Below, one piece after another: positions 1 through 13,600 of a DNA stretch of 64,000 nucleotides (its first letter is position 1; each line of letters opens with the position of its first letter). The notes beneath the pieces were generated by a model. That model had not been told where the DNA came from and ran no database searches. It was given only the letters and a program-made list of their open reading frames with translations. A program made the position numbers and the translations under genes. Source of the DNA: Linyphia triangularis (taxonomy: Eukaryota > Arthropoda > Arachnida > Araneae > Linyphiidae); assembly GCA_963978545.1 (NCBI GenBank), contig OZ021730.1, positions 2,612,701-2,676,700 of the forward strand, given 5' to 3'.

Positions 1-324
1 GCAATCGAGAAATTTCGAGATGTTTCTTTTCCGACAAATTGGCTGGAAATTTCCTGAATGTTTTCTCACGCCAAGTATAAATAAGACTGGAGATCGGGAA
101 AGTTTTCAGATCGACTTCGATGAAAGCTGATCACTTTGTTTACTGGAGAGAGCTTGTATAATCGCTGTATTCGAAGTTGTTCTTACTTAAGCTTGTGTTG
201 AAGCTTGAGATTGATTACACTGTTGTCTTTGAATAAATTTGGTGCCTGTGAAGAGTGAATAAATAGTAGTTTTCATCTTAAAAACTGTGCCATCATTGCC
301 TCTGTGGAAAAATTCATAACAATA
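1..324 (+). mobile_element. Probable LTR retrotransposon LTR, 3' portion, cut by window start
   Basis: It has tataaata at 76-83, aataaa at 231 and 258, and a terminus aaaaattcataaca followed by atat. The terminus closely matches the other putative LTR end at 53241 (reversed gaaaattcgtaaca, then atat). Gypsy-type LTRs often end TAACA in AT-alternating targets. No internal retrotransposon coding is seen. Confidence 0.45.
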
Positions 325-330
325 TAATAT

Positions 331-1469
331 TATATATTAATCGGTATCATCATGATCGCTCGGAGGTTGTACTACCCTAGGAATTTCTGCTGTAACCTCC
401 GAACCGGGCATTAGTTTTATTTTTTAGGCTCTGTTCTAAGTATTGTGTTATCCCGAAAATCAGTATTATCACCAGAATCGACCATAATTAAGGTACCAGG
501 ATCACCGTAATGAGTTTCTTCTGTTGCCGGTATTCTACCCATTTGTGCATCAATAATTTTTTTAGTAACTCTGACTGATCGGCATGCATTTTTCTCAGCC
601 TGAAAAAAAAGCGGAATCTGAAATCCTCGTGACTTGACCCAGTGTTTGTAGAAAACGTATGAACTCCTATATAAAGGTGTCCTTTTGGGAATAATATACC
701 AATTCTATCATCGTCAGTAGTTAGTATATACTGATTTGAGGCCCAACCAAACGGAGGTAACAGTGCCTGTTCACTTTCACCAGAGTTCATCCTAGAAATG
801 AAGAAGGGCAGGGTGCTATTTTCCAAAAAAAGGGCAATTCCTGTTTACGAGAGCACTTTTATGGCAAATCGCAGAAATTGCATATGCTTTTTCTGCCACA
901 ATTTCAATATATACTTTTCTACCATGATAAATAATTTTCAATATTCTGAAGGGAAAAAAATAATAATGCAAAAATCCATGAATCAAAACTCGCTCAGTAA
1001 CTTGGAAAAAACATTTGGGATATCTAGTTAAACAAATCAATTTTATATGTTAACATTAACTTTTTTCTATTGTAAAGTATCTCTTGAATGATTGTAACTG
1101 ATGTGTAGCCCTTTCGTAACACAAAAGGATCCTCCAGCTAAAGATGAATTACACAGCTTTTATAGTACTGAATTTGTCGGAAACTAATTTACTGGTAGGA
1201 ATGTGCAACGCCATTTGTTGAGTATTTGCTACAGACGTAACTTCTACTTTAAGAAGTTAACGTCTGTTACATTTTATAAGCCAGACCCAACGTCGGGACT
1301 TTCTGGTTGGGCTTGGAAATGGAAAGCCAATTCATTTGACCCAGGTTGAACGTATAAAAGTTTTAAGATTTGCTTATACTCATGTCTATTCCTTTTATTA
1401 TCTGTAATTATATTATTATTATATGATTAGTGAAACATGCTGTTTATGTTAATCAGAGAATGTTTTCAG
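331..1469. other. Unassigned intron sequence, one weak minus-strand ORF
   Basis: Intron of RRP5. A 112-codon minus-strand ORF at 488-826 contains LLPPFGWASNQYILTT and FPKGHLYIGVHTF. Another frame continues MVDSGDNTDFRDNTILRTEP, so it may be a broken mobile-element gene, but I do not recognise it. A hairpin cggaggtt/aacctccg lies at 361-405. Confidence 0.35.
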
Positions 1470-1649
1470 GTTTTGTCTCAGCATGATTCGGTGAGCTTCA
1501 ACCTGAGCAGCAAAGAGTCCTTCCTCTGCATCCCTCCCACCGACCTCCTGTTGAGCTACGAACAGGTGCAGAAAGGCCACTTTTACAAAGGAGTTATTGT
1601 TCAGAAGACAAACTTGCACCTGCTCGTCCTGTTCTTTAATGATATCAAG
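1470..1649 (+). CDS. PDCD11: RRP5 exon (first in window), start of an S1 unit
   Basis: Acceptor ttttcag at 1463-1469 and donor gtatga at 1650. It is 180 nt, phase 0 at both ends, from VLSQHDSVSF to LVLFFNDIK. The end is the first half of an S1 fold (GVIVQKTNLHLLVLFFNDIK) that continues in the next exon. The exon is clearly more GC-rich than its introns. Confidence 0.85.
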
Positions 1650-4600
1650 GTATGATATTACCTTACCAAATTTTTACTAAGGATGTTTCAAGCCGATTAA
1701 GGTTCCCCTGTGTCCTTAATTTCAGTTTTGATATTTAAGGCCCCCAAAGAAAAAGAGCTCAAACAGGCCAAAAATAATATAAGAAAATAATGTTTTATAT
1801 GACAGGGGTCTATACAGTAGGAATTTTGGGTCCTTTTACGAACCCTTCACAAAATTCCATTACGAACAAACACACCTGTCACAAACTTCCACATTCAACA
1901 AATGGATCTTTAACAAAATTCCATGTCAAAAAATGTGCATCTATAATTGAAATATTTAAGTCATCTAGGAGTAGAATGTTATCATTGTAAATATTTGTAA
2001 GTGCCTACTCAACATTAAAAATTTTAAAGTGTTTTTATTATTGCATGAAAGTTTCACAAAAATATATAAAATTGGAAAATTTTCACAATTTTTTTTTTTT
2101 TCTTTTCAAAAATAGGACCCTGTAAAAAAAACCTGGATAGACCCCTGTATGAACAGATTTCTATAATCCATTTTATAAGTAATTGCAAAATGTACTTCTA
2201 TTCCAGGGAGTGGTTCCTTCAGAAGAAATTCCAGAGTCTTCGGTCCTCTTTGTTGGACAAACTGTTTCTTGTCGAGTTCTTCAGTGTGATCCTTCCAAAC
2301 AGAGGTTGAAGCTGTCTCTAATAGTGAGGAAATATTTGTGTTTGATTCGTTGCTTGTCTTTATAACAAATTGTTTATTGTCCCTTGTATATTTGGGTTTT
2401 TAAAGCATCGATCTGGCATCAGTTGTGCTCACCATTTAGAATGCTCGGGGCATTTTGAAAAATTATTGGTTCTATTTATTGGCAACCATTGAATGGGAAC
2501 AGGAACGCAACATATGTCAGATAAAAATTCCTTGTATAATTACTGAGTGGCCACAGAACCTAGAAATCAGGGAAATGTCAGAGAATGTTTTAAAATGTCA
2601 CAAAAATCAGCGCAATTTTCTTTGTTCTGAAGGTACATTTGCCCGTTCATCCATATTTTGCCATTATTGACCCAGAGAATTGTGGTGGCAGTTTAATGCT
2701 ACAAAATAATTTAAACTTTTCACTACTGCCAAAATATTGGCATATCTCTTTAGTATACAGGTTTTACCTGATCAGGGTGTCTACACATCTGGAAAAGTTG
2801 GGAAAATTTGAAAAATATTTGCCGAAAAATCAGGGAATTTTTTTAGGAATCTGTCAGGGAAATTAGGGAATTTTTTTAGGAATCTGTCAGGGAAATTAGG
2901 GAATTTTTTTAGGAATCTGTCAGGGAAATTAGGGACTTTTTTTAGGAATCTGTCAGGGAAATTAGGGAATTTTTTTAGAAATCTGTCAGGGAAATTAGGG
3001 ACTTTTTATAGGAATCTGTCATGGAAATTAGGGACTTTTTTTAGGAATCTGTGAGGGAAATTAGGGACTTTTTTTAGGAATCTGTCAGGGAAATTAGGGA
3101 ATTTTTTTAGGAATCTGTCAGGGAAATTAGGGACTTTTTTTAGGAATCTGTCAGGGAAATTAGGGAATTTTTTTAGAAATCTGTCAGGGAAATTAGGGAC
3201 TTTTTATAGGAATCTGTCAGGGAAATTAGGGACTTTTTTTAGGAATCTGTGAGGGAAATTAGGGACTTTTTTTAGGAATCTGTCAGGGAAATTAGGGAAT
3301 TTTTTTAGAAATCTGTCAGGGAAATTAGGGACTTTTTTTAGGAATCTGTCAGGGAAATTAGGGACTTTTTTTAGGAATCTGTCAGTTAAATTAGGGACTT
3401 TTTTTAGGAATCTGTCAGGGAAATTACGGACTTTTTTTCCCCAATTTTGTGGCCACTCTAAATTAGTATTGGAATTATTTTGCATAAAATATCTGAGTAG
3501 TTTTTCATGAATAGTACTAAAAATAAAACCATTTTCACTCTTGACCATTTTTAATATGCAAATGCTTTTAATAAAAAAAAAAAGATTTCTAATGAAATTT
3601 TGTATTTAATTTTCTTTCTCATTGCCTATTTCTGGCTTTGAACTGCTTTAGTTTTCCCATTTCAATGTACTGTATTCATTTATATTCTGTGAGACTCATT
3701 TTGACTTTGAAATCTACTGGTATGCAGTTCGTTCCTCAATTGTTGGATGGCAGCAAGCTTATTACTCTGTGGTCTCTGCTAGAGACAAGTATATTGAACA
3801 ATGCAAAACCAAGGTGAAAGCCTAAAAGATTGAAAATCGTTCATGAGTTTGCATATAAAGAAAAATAATCTTGTTCTGCCATCCAACAATTAAAAACAAA
3901 CTTCATAGAAATGAATTTCAAAGTCCTAATAGGTCTCAAAGCTTTTAAGTTGATACAGTACCATCAGAAAACTTATATGACCTATAAATCTCGTCAATAA
4001 ATAATGGATTAAGTAATTTTCTTATGCAAGATCTAAGTTGTTAATGTAGAAAAGTAGTTTTTATCCATACGCATTGTGAGTATATATATATATTTGATAC
4101 TTCAAATAGTTTCAAAATGGCTGCAATGAGTAATTACTAGTTAAAACACCGATAAACTTTAGCTATTGATTTTATTTTATTTTTTTAATAAATATCATAG
4201 GACTCAACATTATAAAGTTGTATACTTATGAGATGTTACTGCTTAGAGGGTAAATGAGCAAAATGTCTTGAAAATATTTATTTAGATAAATTTTTTTAGT
4301 TTATTTATACAAATAAATAAACAAACTTTTTAAACAATTTTATAAATATATATTTTAAATGCTTATGTAAACTACATGTTGGCTTATGTTTTCCATTCTT
4401 ATCAGGGTGATACTAATGCATCTAAGTCGTCAGACAAGATATCCAAGTTACCTAAAATGGATCTGGAAGCTGCCTTAGCGGAAGGAAAATTTGACCCACG
4501 GAAGAAGCAAAGGGCGATGTTAGTTCAGATTTTAATTCTTAACTGTTTGAATTGAATATACACAAAGTATTCTCTTGAAAGAGAATATAACTACAGTCAA

Positions 4601-7600
4601 ACCCTGCTAACGCAAAATCGCTTAACACTAAGTAAAAGCAGTTCTCGATATGATGAAGAACTTAACTTTAATTCATTTGTTTAAAAGGAAGTCCTAGTAA
4701 TGATCATTCCCTATACTCGATATGTTACAATCTTCTAGCCCAGTGCATTTAGAAACTACTTTCTATAAAAACCCCTTGACATTTGGTGAGTAGGTGCAAA
4801 TAAGATCACTTTATGAAATGACATAAATTGTTCTAATTTAATGTTAATTTATTATAAATGAAAATTAAAATAGCAGAAGGCAAAACCAGGTGGAGCCACT
4901 GCATATGCATTGACATAAGGATTTTAGAAAGAAAATATATTAGACGCTATTTTCGAGTTTGTAATTTATGTCATTTCATTAAGTGATCATTTTTGTACCT
5001 ACTCGCCAAATTTCAAGGTTTTCTACAAAGTAGTTTCTAAATGCACTGGATTAGATGATTGTAACATGGCGAGTATAGGGAATGATCATTACTGGGACTT
5101 CCTCTTAACATGAAATCTCACACAATGGAATCCTGCTTAAGCAAAAAAAAAAGTTGTGCTTTGCAATGTTTCTTAATGCAGCAGGATAATGCCTCACATG
5201 CTTTAAAGGATTTTGAAGAGGCAGACACATTAAAAAAAATTGCAAAAATCAATTACAGACTTCTTAATAAGTTACTGGTAGATAATTTTTTTTTCTTCTC
5301 TATGAAGATTAAACTTAATGTTAATTTATTCATTCAAGTCGAAATCTCACATAATGAAATCCCACTTAAGACGTAAAAATATTGCTCTTTAAACCACCTT
5401 TTTTTTTTTAATGAAACCTTGCTATTTTTCTTAATGGAAAAGGGATCATGCCTTCTGCACTTTAAATAATTTTGAAGAAGTGGACAAATATTTAAATAAA
5501 AAAAAAAAATGTCTTACTAAAAACTTAAAGCAAAAATAAATAACGGATTTAATAAATCAAATAAATAATAAGTGTTACTGGTACATTTACTTTTTTTTGT
5601 TCCTAATGAATATCATATTAAACTATTTTACTAAATATAAGCCTTGCAATGTAAATGTTCTAAAAAAACACCAGTATTATATATACATAAAGCTAGTAAT
5701 TTTAACTCAGCATTTATTAGATGAGAAAGTTTTTAGGTGGTTAACTTGAAATTTGGTTAACCAGAAAAATTTCAGTGGATCCCATCGATTTCACGTTAAC
5801 TGGATTTGACTGTAATAATTTTATAAAATTTTACTGTCTTAATAATATTTTATGAATTTTTTAAAGGTTACAAGTAACTTTAATCATAGTTTTATAAATG
5901 TTTTAATTTTTTCTGTTTAAAAAAAAAAATTTACTTTTTTTCTCATAGTTATACAAAGTGTCTAAGTTTGTGGGTCACATGTAAAGGAAGTATCCACAAT
6001 GTGACTTTTGATGTAAGCAAAATTCAAATGATATTTCCTAAAAAACCAACTAGACTTAGTAAAAAAACGCCACATAAAATGGTCAGCCAGAAAAAGGTAT
6101 GAAATGTAAAGTTTGCCGATGAGCGGTTGTGTTTAATATCTGTGTGCTAATTGTACACAATGAACTAAATTTGAATTATTGGGAAGAATCCCTTTAGGCA
6201 ATCAGTATTTGTTAGGCTAGAGTTTTTACAAAATGAATCTCAATTTAGTGAAATGGTACGAAATAGCTCAAGCATATGAAATGAAAAATAAATTCAGTCT
6301 GCCAATTACTGATTGCCTATGGGAATTCCTCTCAATAATCCCAATTCAGTTCATTGTATACAAGTACTACAAAGAAATTAAACGTGGCCGCTCGACAACA
6401 AACTTTAGATTTCATACCTTTTTATGCAGGGATGACAGTTTTCCTCCTGTTTGGTTTTTTATGTAACATTTTCCTTCTCTTTGTCCCTATTTTGAGAATC
6501 CGCAATTTTCTGATCTGAACCAGTTTTTCCTGCAAAAAATATACTTTTCCTCATGTCTAAACAGAAAGATTATCCTTTTTAGCTCCTCTTTCTTCACAGA
6601 TTACTTTACTAACTCCTAATATTTGAAATATAATTACTATATAGTATTAGAAATGTCATTGTATCTTTGAAAATATTGAATCATCCTTCCAGCATAAATT
6701 TTTTGTTGAATTTTTGTGTATTCCTTTCGCGAGCTTTTTTAGCGAATTTTTGGATTCCCTCCTTTTTGCTCTCTGATCACTCTCATCCCTGTTTATGGCT
6801 GACCATTTTACTTGATTGATTATTTTTTTTACGTGTAGTTGTTTTTAGGAAATATCCATTTTTATTATATTACTAAATGAGCAAGATGCAGTCGAAGAGG
6901 TTTTAGCATCATAATATAACGCAAAATGGCATAAATGACAGCACTGCTAGATTCACATGGGACTCTTAGTATTGAGAGCAACAATAACATGATTAGATAT
7001 TGTACAAAGATTTAGGTTTGCAATCCGAATTCTCTTCGTTTCTCCCAAGTAGATTCAACTAGTAAGGACTACTTGAATCTACATTAAAATATTCTCTTCG
7101 TTTCTCCCAAGTAGATTCAACTAGTAAGGACTACTTGAATCTACATTAAAATATTCTCTTCGTTTCTCCCAAGTAGATTCAACTAGTAAGGACTACTTGA
7201 ATCTACATTAAAATATTCTCTTCGTTTCTCAGATTCGTCAAGTAGTAGGGGGTTAAACCCTTACTATTTGAATATAAAATACGAATCTGAGAAACAAAGA
7301 GAATATTTTTATACAAATGAGTATTTGATGAAAATCTTACTTAGTAAAGATACTTTTCTTTAATTCAATAATTTTCTTTTAATTACATTCCAACAGAGGT
7401 GGTACTGGAGCATTTTTAATGATATTTCTCTATTTTAGTATCATTTAGCTTTTAAAATTGTTTCTGAACAGGTTTTTAATTTGTACCCTTTTGAGCGTCA
7501 TTGTTAATTTTTTTTTTTTTTAAAACGTATTAATAGAGGTGGGAAAATTTGCTTTAAAAGTGCTCTTGGAAACAAGGAAATTATTAAAAATATGCATGAT

Positions 7601-10600
7601 TTACATTGCACTTGAAAATTTAAACTTCATCTAGTAAAATTACATCTATTTCTCATGATGATTGGTTATAATCATTAGGAATTAAAAGAAATTTCATTCA
7701 TGAATTTTGGTGTGCATTAAAATTTTCTTTTCATTTGATTTCTCCCCATCATATAAATCACAAAGAACATTCAAGTCCTTAAAAAAGTTAACGAAGTGCT
7801 TAGAAAGTCCTTATTTTTTATTTTAAAAAACTGTATGAATCGTGGGGTTTTCTGATGCAATAAGTTTTTAATTCTAAAATTCTTCTTAATTCTAAATACA
7901 ACAGGATTTAGAGCATTTGAAATTGTTTGCTGTGAATTTAATGTTGACCTTTTTTTTTTTTTAGAATCCAGTCTATTACTGACCAACAGTTGAAAATTGT
8001 ATTGGATGGTGGGCTAAGAGGGAGAGTCCATATCACAGAAATAGGGAATGCAGAAGAGGTAAGAAATGAGGACACTTTTAAAATATGTTTTTAATAAATG
8101 CTATTTTTATGGAAAGAGAACCTGGAAATCAGGGAAATGTCAGGAAGCTTTCTAATTCTGGAAAAAATCGGGGAATTTTGTAAAATGTCATGAAAATAAG
8201 GGAAATTTTCATTATTGTTTTGATGGTACGTTTCCCCTTTCATCCGTATTTTGGCACCATTTAGACAGAGAATTGTGGTAATCTTTAGAAGTTTCATATT
8301 ATGGAATAATTTAAACTTTTCATTACAATCAAAACTATTTTTGAAAAATTGGCATGTTATCTCTTTGGTATACATGTTCTATTTGATACATGTGTCAACA
8401 CATCTGGAAAAGTTGAGACAATTTTTAAAAAAAGTTTACCATAAAATCTGGGCATTTTTTAGAAATCTATTGGATAACTTTTTTTAAGGAATTTTTTGGC
8501 CACTCTGTTTTATAAAATTTGTATCGCTGCGATTCGTCTAAAGGCAACTGGGGAAGTATGAAAACCTTTGAAGTATCCAGAGATGAGATATTTATGTAAA
8601 ATTTTCCACCTTTTTGTCCCTCTTTCAAGAATCCATATTTTTCCATTGTGTACCAGTTTTTCCCACGAAAAGTGTACTTTTAGACATGTCTGGGCAAAAG
8701 ATTTTCCACACATCACTCCCCTTTCCTCGCAGATTACTTAACAAGTGCTTGGTAACGGTGTTGTACTCTGTGCTGTGATTGGTTATTGAAATCATGGGTT
8801 TCTCAAAAATCATCAATTCTGTTTTATTTTGTCTCTCCTTGGGTTTTTGCTCTCATTTGATTTATACTTTCTGAATAAAAAGGAATTAAGTTTTTATTAT
8901 TGTGTAATATTTTCATCATGTTGTACTTCTTATAACATCTTTCTCATATAAATTATGGTACAATTTTCTTGCTCGCGTATGATTTCAGTCTTTTTGCTTT
9001 TTTTCCAATCTCATCCCTGAGTATCAAGGAATTTAATATATATCTTCAAGATTGTGAAGCGTTTAAAATCATTAGTTTTTCAGAAATGGTAATTGCATTC
9101 CCTGATAAAATATTAATGATTATGTATTATTTTTTCTTGGGAAAATTTCTTTAAAAATTTTCAGTGTAGATTTTTAAAATTGTCTCATGTAGTTTTTATT
9201 TGATAACAAATGCTACCATACAAGAGAAAAATATTCCAAACAATTTTCTTATTTTCTAATCTATGTTTTTTTTACTATCCAACAAGCCAGATTTGTTTAG
9301 ATTTGGCAAATAGCCACAACGTATTTATATGTAAATGTTTTCCGGATATATGCCTATAAAACCTGAGCACGATGCAATATCACTTTTAAAGGATTTTCTT
9401 GATTATGCAACTGAAATAGCTTTTTCTTGTTCGTATTTTAAATGCATCACTCTGAAGTGAGCCTGGTTCACCTCGCGAACCAAGGGGATTGCACAGCAAT
9501 CCAGAGGGATGGCGAGCGTCAGCGAGCAGGGGGCGGAGTCCCTTAGTTTCACAAATTTGTTTTATATTGCGACCTTTGAAAATTTCAGAGTTGTATCTCT
9601 ATTTGAAGTCATTTTGTAAAAAATATTATTAAAAATATTAATTAAAAAGGAACTAATAAAAATTTTAACATTCTGTTTGACATACATAACATTAGAAGGC
9701 CTAAACTTCTTATGTTGAAAATTTCAGAGCTCTACTCCAATTTTAAGTAGGTTTCTATAGAGCCACAGACAGATAGACAGACAGACACACAGCTTGTTTT
9801 ATTATTATAGACTAATTCTCGCAGTATTCAATAAACAGTGTTTTGAACAAAGATAAAAATGGAGGTATGAAGCACAAAGGCAGTAGAAAATGCTAAATTA
9901 AAATCCATACCTCGACATTACAGTTATCTAAGATACAAAAAGTGGATTTTCAAAAGGCGGCTTTTTTTATCCGAGACTGTGATAGATTGGTCCGAATTTA
10001 ACATTTTGAAAAGATTGTACTTTCCCTAAATTCTGAATTTTTGCAAATTTGAACTTTCAATCATTAGTAAATGAACCCACCATTACTTAAAGGAGTTTGA
10101 GTTAATAAAAATTATAAGTTTTTATTTTGTTATGTGTTATCATTCAGAATAATATAACCCATAAAAACAAAGTTTTTAATTTAAATCTTTTATATGCATT
10201 GCCAATTTTTATGTGCAATTGCAACTTCTTGAGCTCATCTCGAGTTTTCATAGAGCATTACTAAGAACTGAAGATTCATTCTGAACTATTTACTAACTTC
10301 TTTTTTTCCCAAAAAACTTAGTTGAACACATTGTTATCTACAATGTGTCAACGATTTATTTAGATTAAAAAAAATTTGGCAACAGGAAAGAGTTTCAACA
10401 ATAATCAGTTAAATGGGATTTATTAGTATACCAAAGCGATTATAGTAAAAGCGACCTTTCAGTGAGAGTAATAACAAATAATTAAAAATAACTAAGAAAT
10501 AAACAATTGGGAAAAAGGCATATTTGTCGATCATGGTAACTTTGTCAGGGAATCGACTCCAAAATGGTGCATTTGGCTAAGTTGTTAATTGTCTTTATTC

Positions 10601-13600
10601 CTTTTCATTAGGGTTCCCTGCCATTGAAGAACTTCAAGTCTTTCCAACGAATTGCGGTGCACGTTCTTGGATCCTACGACCGCAAGGGCGTAAACTATCT
10701 GGAGATCTCCCACCGCAGGACGGAGACTTTCCTGGAGTGCTCGCTCCAATTCCCTCCCCCTGCTCCACTACAGAGGGAACACTTACCAGGGATGGACGTC
10801 ACTGGATACGTTAGGGAGGTAAATTGCATACTTTCATTTACTTTGGACACAATTTGCTGTTATTAAATTCATTTAAAAAGAAGTCGTAGTAAGGATCATT
10901 CCCTATACTCGCTACGTTACAGTCTTCAGGGTAGCTACAGAACCTGGAAATCAGGAGGAAAATTTCAGGGAATTTCGTAAAATTATTCTTTAATCAGGAA
11001 AATTTTGAATTTTTTTTCCATTCTTGCATTCCCGGTGTAGATGCCATTGAATAAAAGAAAATTCATGTTCTTTTGTAAAAGCCCTCAATATCTGGCTAGT
11101 TAGCCGATTTGGGAGTACTACGATTCCGACCTTTTTCTGTTCTCAGCAGCTAGGCCTAACCGACTAATCCGCTCCCTCCCGCCAGTTGATGTCCCGCTTT
11201 TTATTTTTTTACTATCTGGGATCATTGTTATGCCTGGAAAAATTATTAGAGTAATATTTCTGTTAGATTTTTGGTTATCCTCTAACTTAGAATAGCGGTT
11301 GCCTGCGCCTTATTTTTAAAACAAATCTTCAATCTGACTGCATCCTTTACAGACATGATTATTTTTCTTCTTACTTTGCATTTTTTGTCAACAGATTATA
11401 TTAGAAACCTTATTATTTATGTATTATTTCTGTTAGATTTTTAGTTATCCTATAACTTAGAAGTGTCCCATTATATTAACGTCGGCAGAAATGCATATCA
11501 GGGAATTTTTAAGAGAATTTTCTGGAAATCAGTGAAATGTCAGGGAATTTTATAAAATTTCACGAAAATCAGGGAAATTTTCTGCTATTTAAGGCTCGTT
11601 TTTCCGTTCATACGTATTTTGGCTCCACCTACCCGGAGTATTATGGTGGTAATTGCTAGAAGTTTAATGTTACAGAATAATTTTTTGATTAACACCAAAA
11701 CTTTTTTTTTTTTTGAAATTGGCATATTATTATAAAGCATACATGTTCTATATAGTCAGAATGTCTTCACATTTGGAAAAATTGGAGAAATTTGAGTAAA
11801 AGTTTGCCATAAAATCAGGGAATTTTTTAGAAATCTATCGGGGAACTTTTTTCCTGAATTTTATGGCTACTCTGTTCTAGCCCAGTGAATTTAGAAACTA
11901 CTTTCTATAAAACCTCCTTGACATTTAGTGAGTAGGTACGAAAAATATTGCCTAATGAAATAACATAAATTGTTTTCATTTAATGTCTATCGGGAATAAC
12001 TGGAAATTAAAATAGCAAAAGACAAAACCAGGGGGAGCCACTGCATATACATTGATGTGAGGATTTCAAATATAAAATATATTTGGCGCTATTTTCGAGT
12101 TTTTAATTAATTTCATATCATTTTCGTACCTACTCGCCAAATGTCAAGGGGGTTTTATAGAAAGTAGTTTCTAAATGAACTATGCCAGAAGATTGTAATG
12201 TAGCGAGTATAGGGAATGATCCTTACTAGGACTTCCACTTAAATGACAGCGGCAAGTTCAAGCTGAAAAGTTGGTTTGATTGCTAAAAATCTGGCTAGTT
12301 CATAACGTAATGAAATTTAAATGGCATTCTGCAAACGAGCAGAATCTAAACATAGAAACTATGGTCTGCTGCTGGTATTCTTGTGACATACAAGAAAAAA
12401 AACTTACCCCATATAGTCCAAGTTAAAAACAGAACACTTATATTCACCAGGGTTCTCACGGTCATTGAAAGTCATTAAAAGTGCTTAGTATTTTTTTAAC
12501 TTATTTTCAAGGCCTTGAAAATGCTTACAGGTGCTTAAATGTCTAGAGGTCCTTAAAAGTTCTTAATTTTTGCAGCTGTTGTACCAACCGCAAATTTTAT
12601 AAAAATACTACTAAGATTTGCTATCCCCGAGTGACCACTTCTTATCCGCACTGTATCAGAATTCTGTGACATATTTTATTACGCATTCGCCAACTTGTAC
12701 ATTTTCTGGTAGAACATATTTATTACAAATTTATATATAGACATGATGCCTGAAAACAAATTTTCAAAGGTCCTTAAAAACATTATTTAGGTCCTGAAAA
12801 GTCAGTGATTTTCATTCTGTGATTTGAGTGGGAACCCTGTTCACCTGTCCAAAGCTCATAGATATATTCCAGTGAGATGTGGGTGACTCTGTATGCTCTA
12901 CGACAAATCAGAAGAAGAAAAAAACAAAACAAAATGCTGTGCACGAACAAGAAGTTTTACTTTTATCAAAACTCAGAAAACTACTCATTTTGAGAATTAA
13001 AGTAAGTTTAGTCTAACAATTCACTGTTATAATAGAACCTCAATTATCCAGAAATAATTCAAACCGAAAGTGGGTCAGATAATCGAAAATTCTGGATAAC
13101 AGAGAATTATCAAAAAATAGTAAAAAGTGATGTTTCCATTTATTAAATGCAGGACTTACTGTTAAAGTTATAGAATTGTTTGAAATTAAGAGTTTTTGTT
13201 GTCTAAATCTTGATAACCATTGTTTTGCAGCTCTTATCCCAAAGCCTTTTTAAGAACAATTTTTCAGCTTGGTCTGAATCTGATTGTTGTTCTAACCATG
13301 CCAGTACTTTTGAAAAACAGTCAAAAGCCAAAGAAGTTTTAAATAAATAGGACAAATGATTTGTTATTCATTCGAGAATTTTTCTAATAATGACTTGAGG
13401 ATGTGACTTCTGAATGGGGATGACTCTACTGAGTATCAGCACCACGACTATTGTCTATTGTACTGAAACCCAATATCTGATCTAAAGAAGACCGGTTGCT
13501 GAAATAAATTTCAGTATAGACCTCATTGGAACATTTGACAGTTCCCAAGGATTAATACAATGGTATCCCAGGTATTCAAATCGTTGGGCAGAGTTACAGT

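Noticed and set aside
2836..3437. CRISPR-like array
   Set aside because: Units are directly adjacent with no unique spacers, in a eukaryotic intron; it is a minisatellite.
3204..3548. 114-codon minus-strand ORF with repeated FPDRFLKKVPN
   Set aside because: It is the 33-bp minisatellite read in an open frame; 33 is a multiple of three, so the frame stays open by chance.
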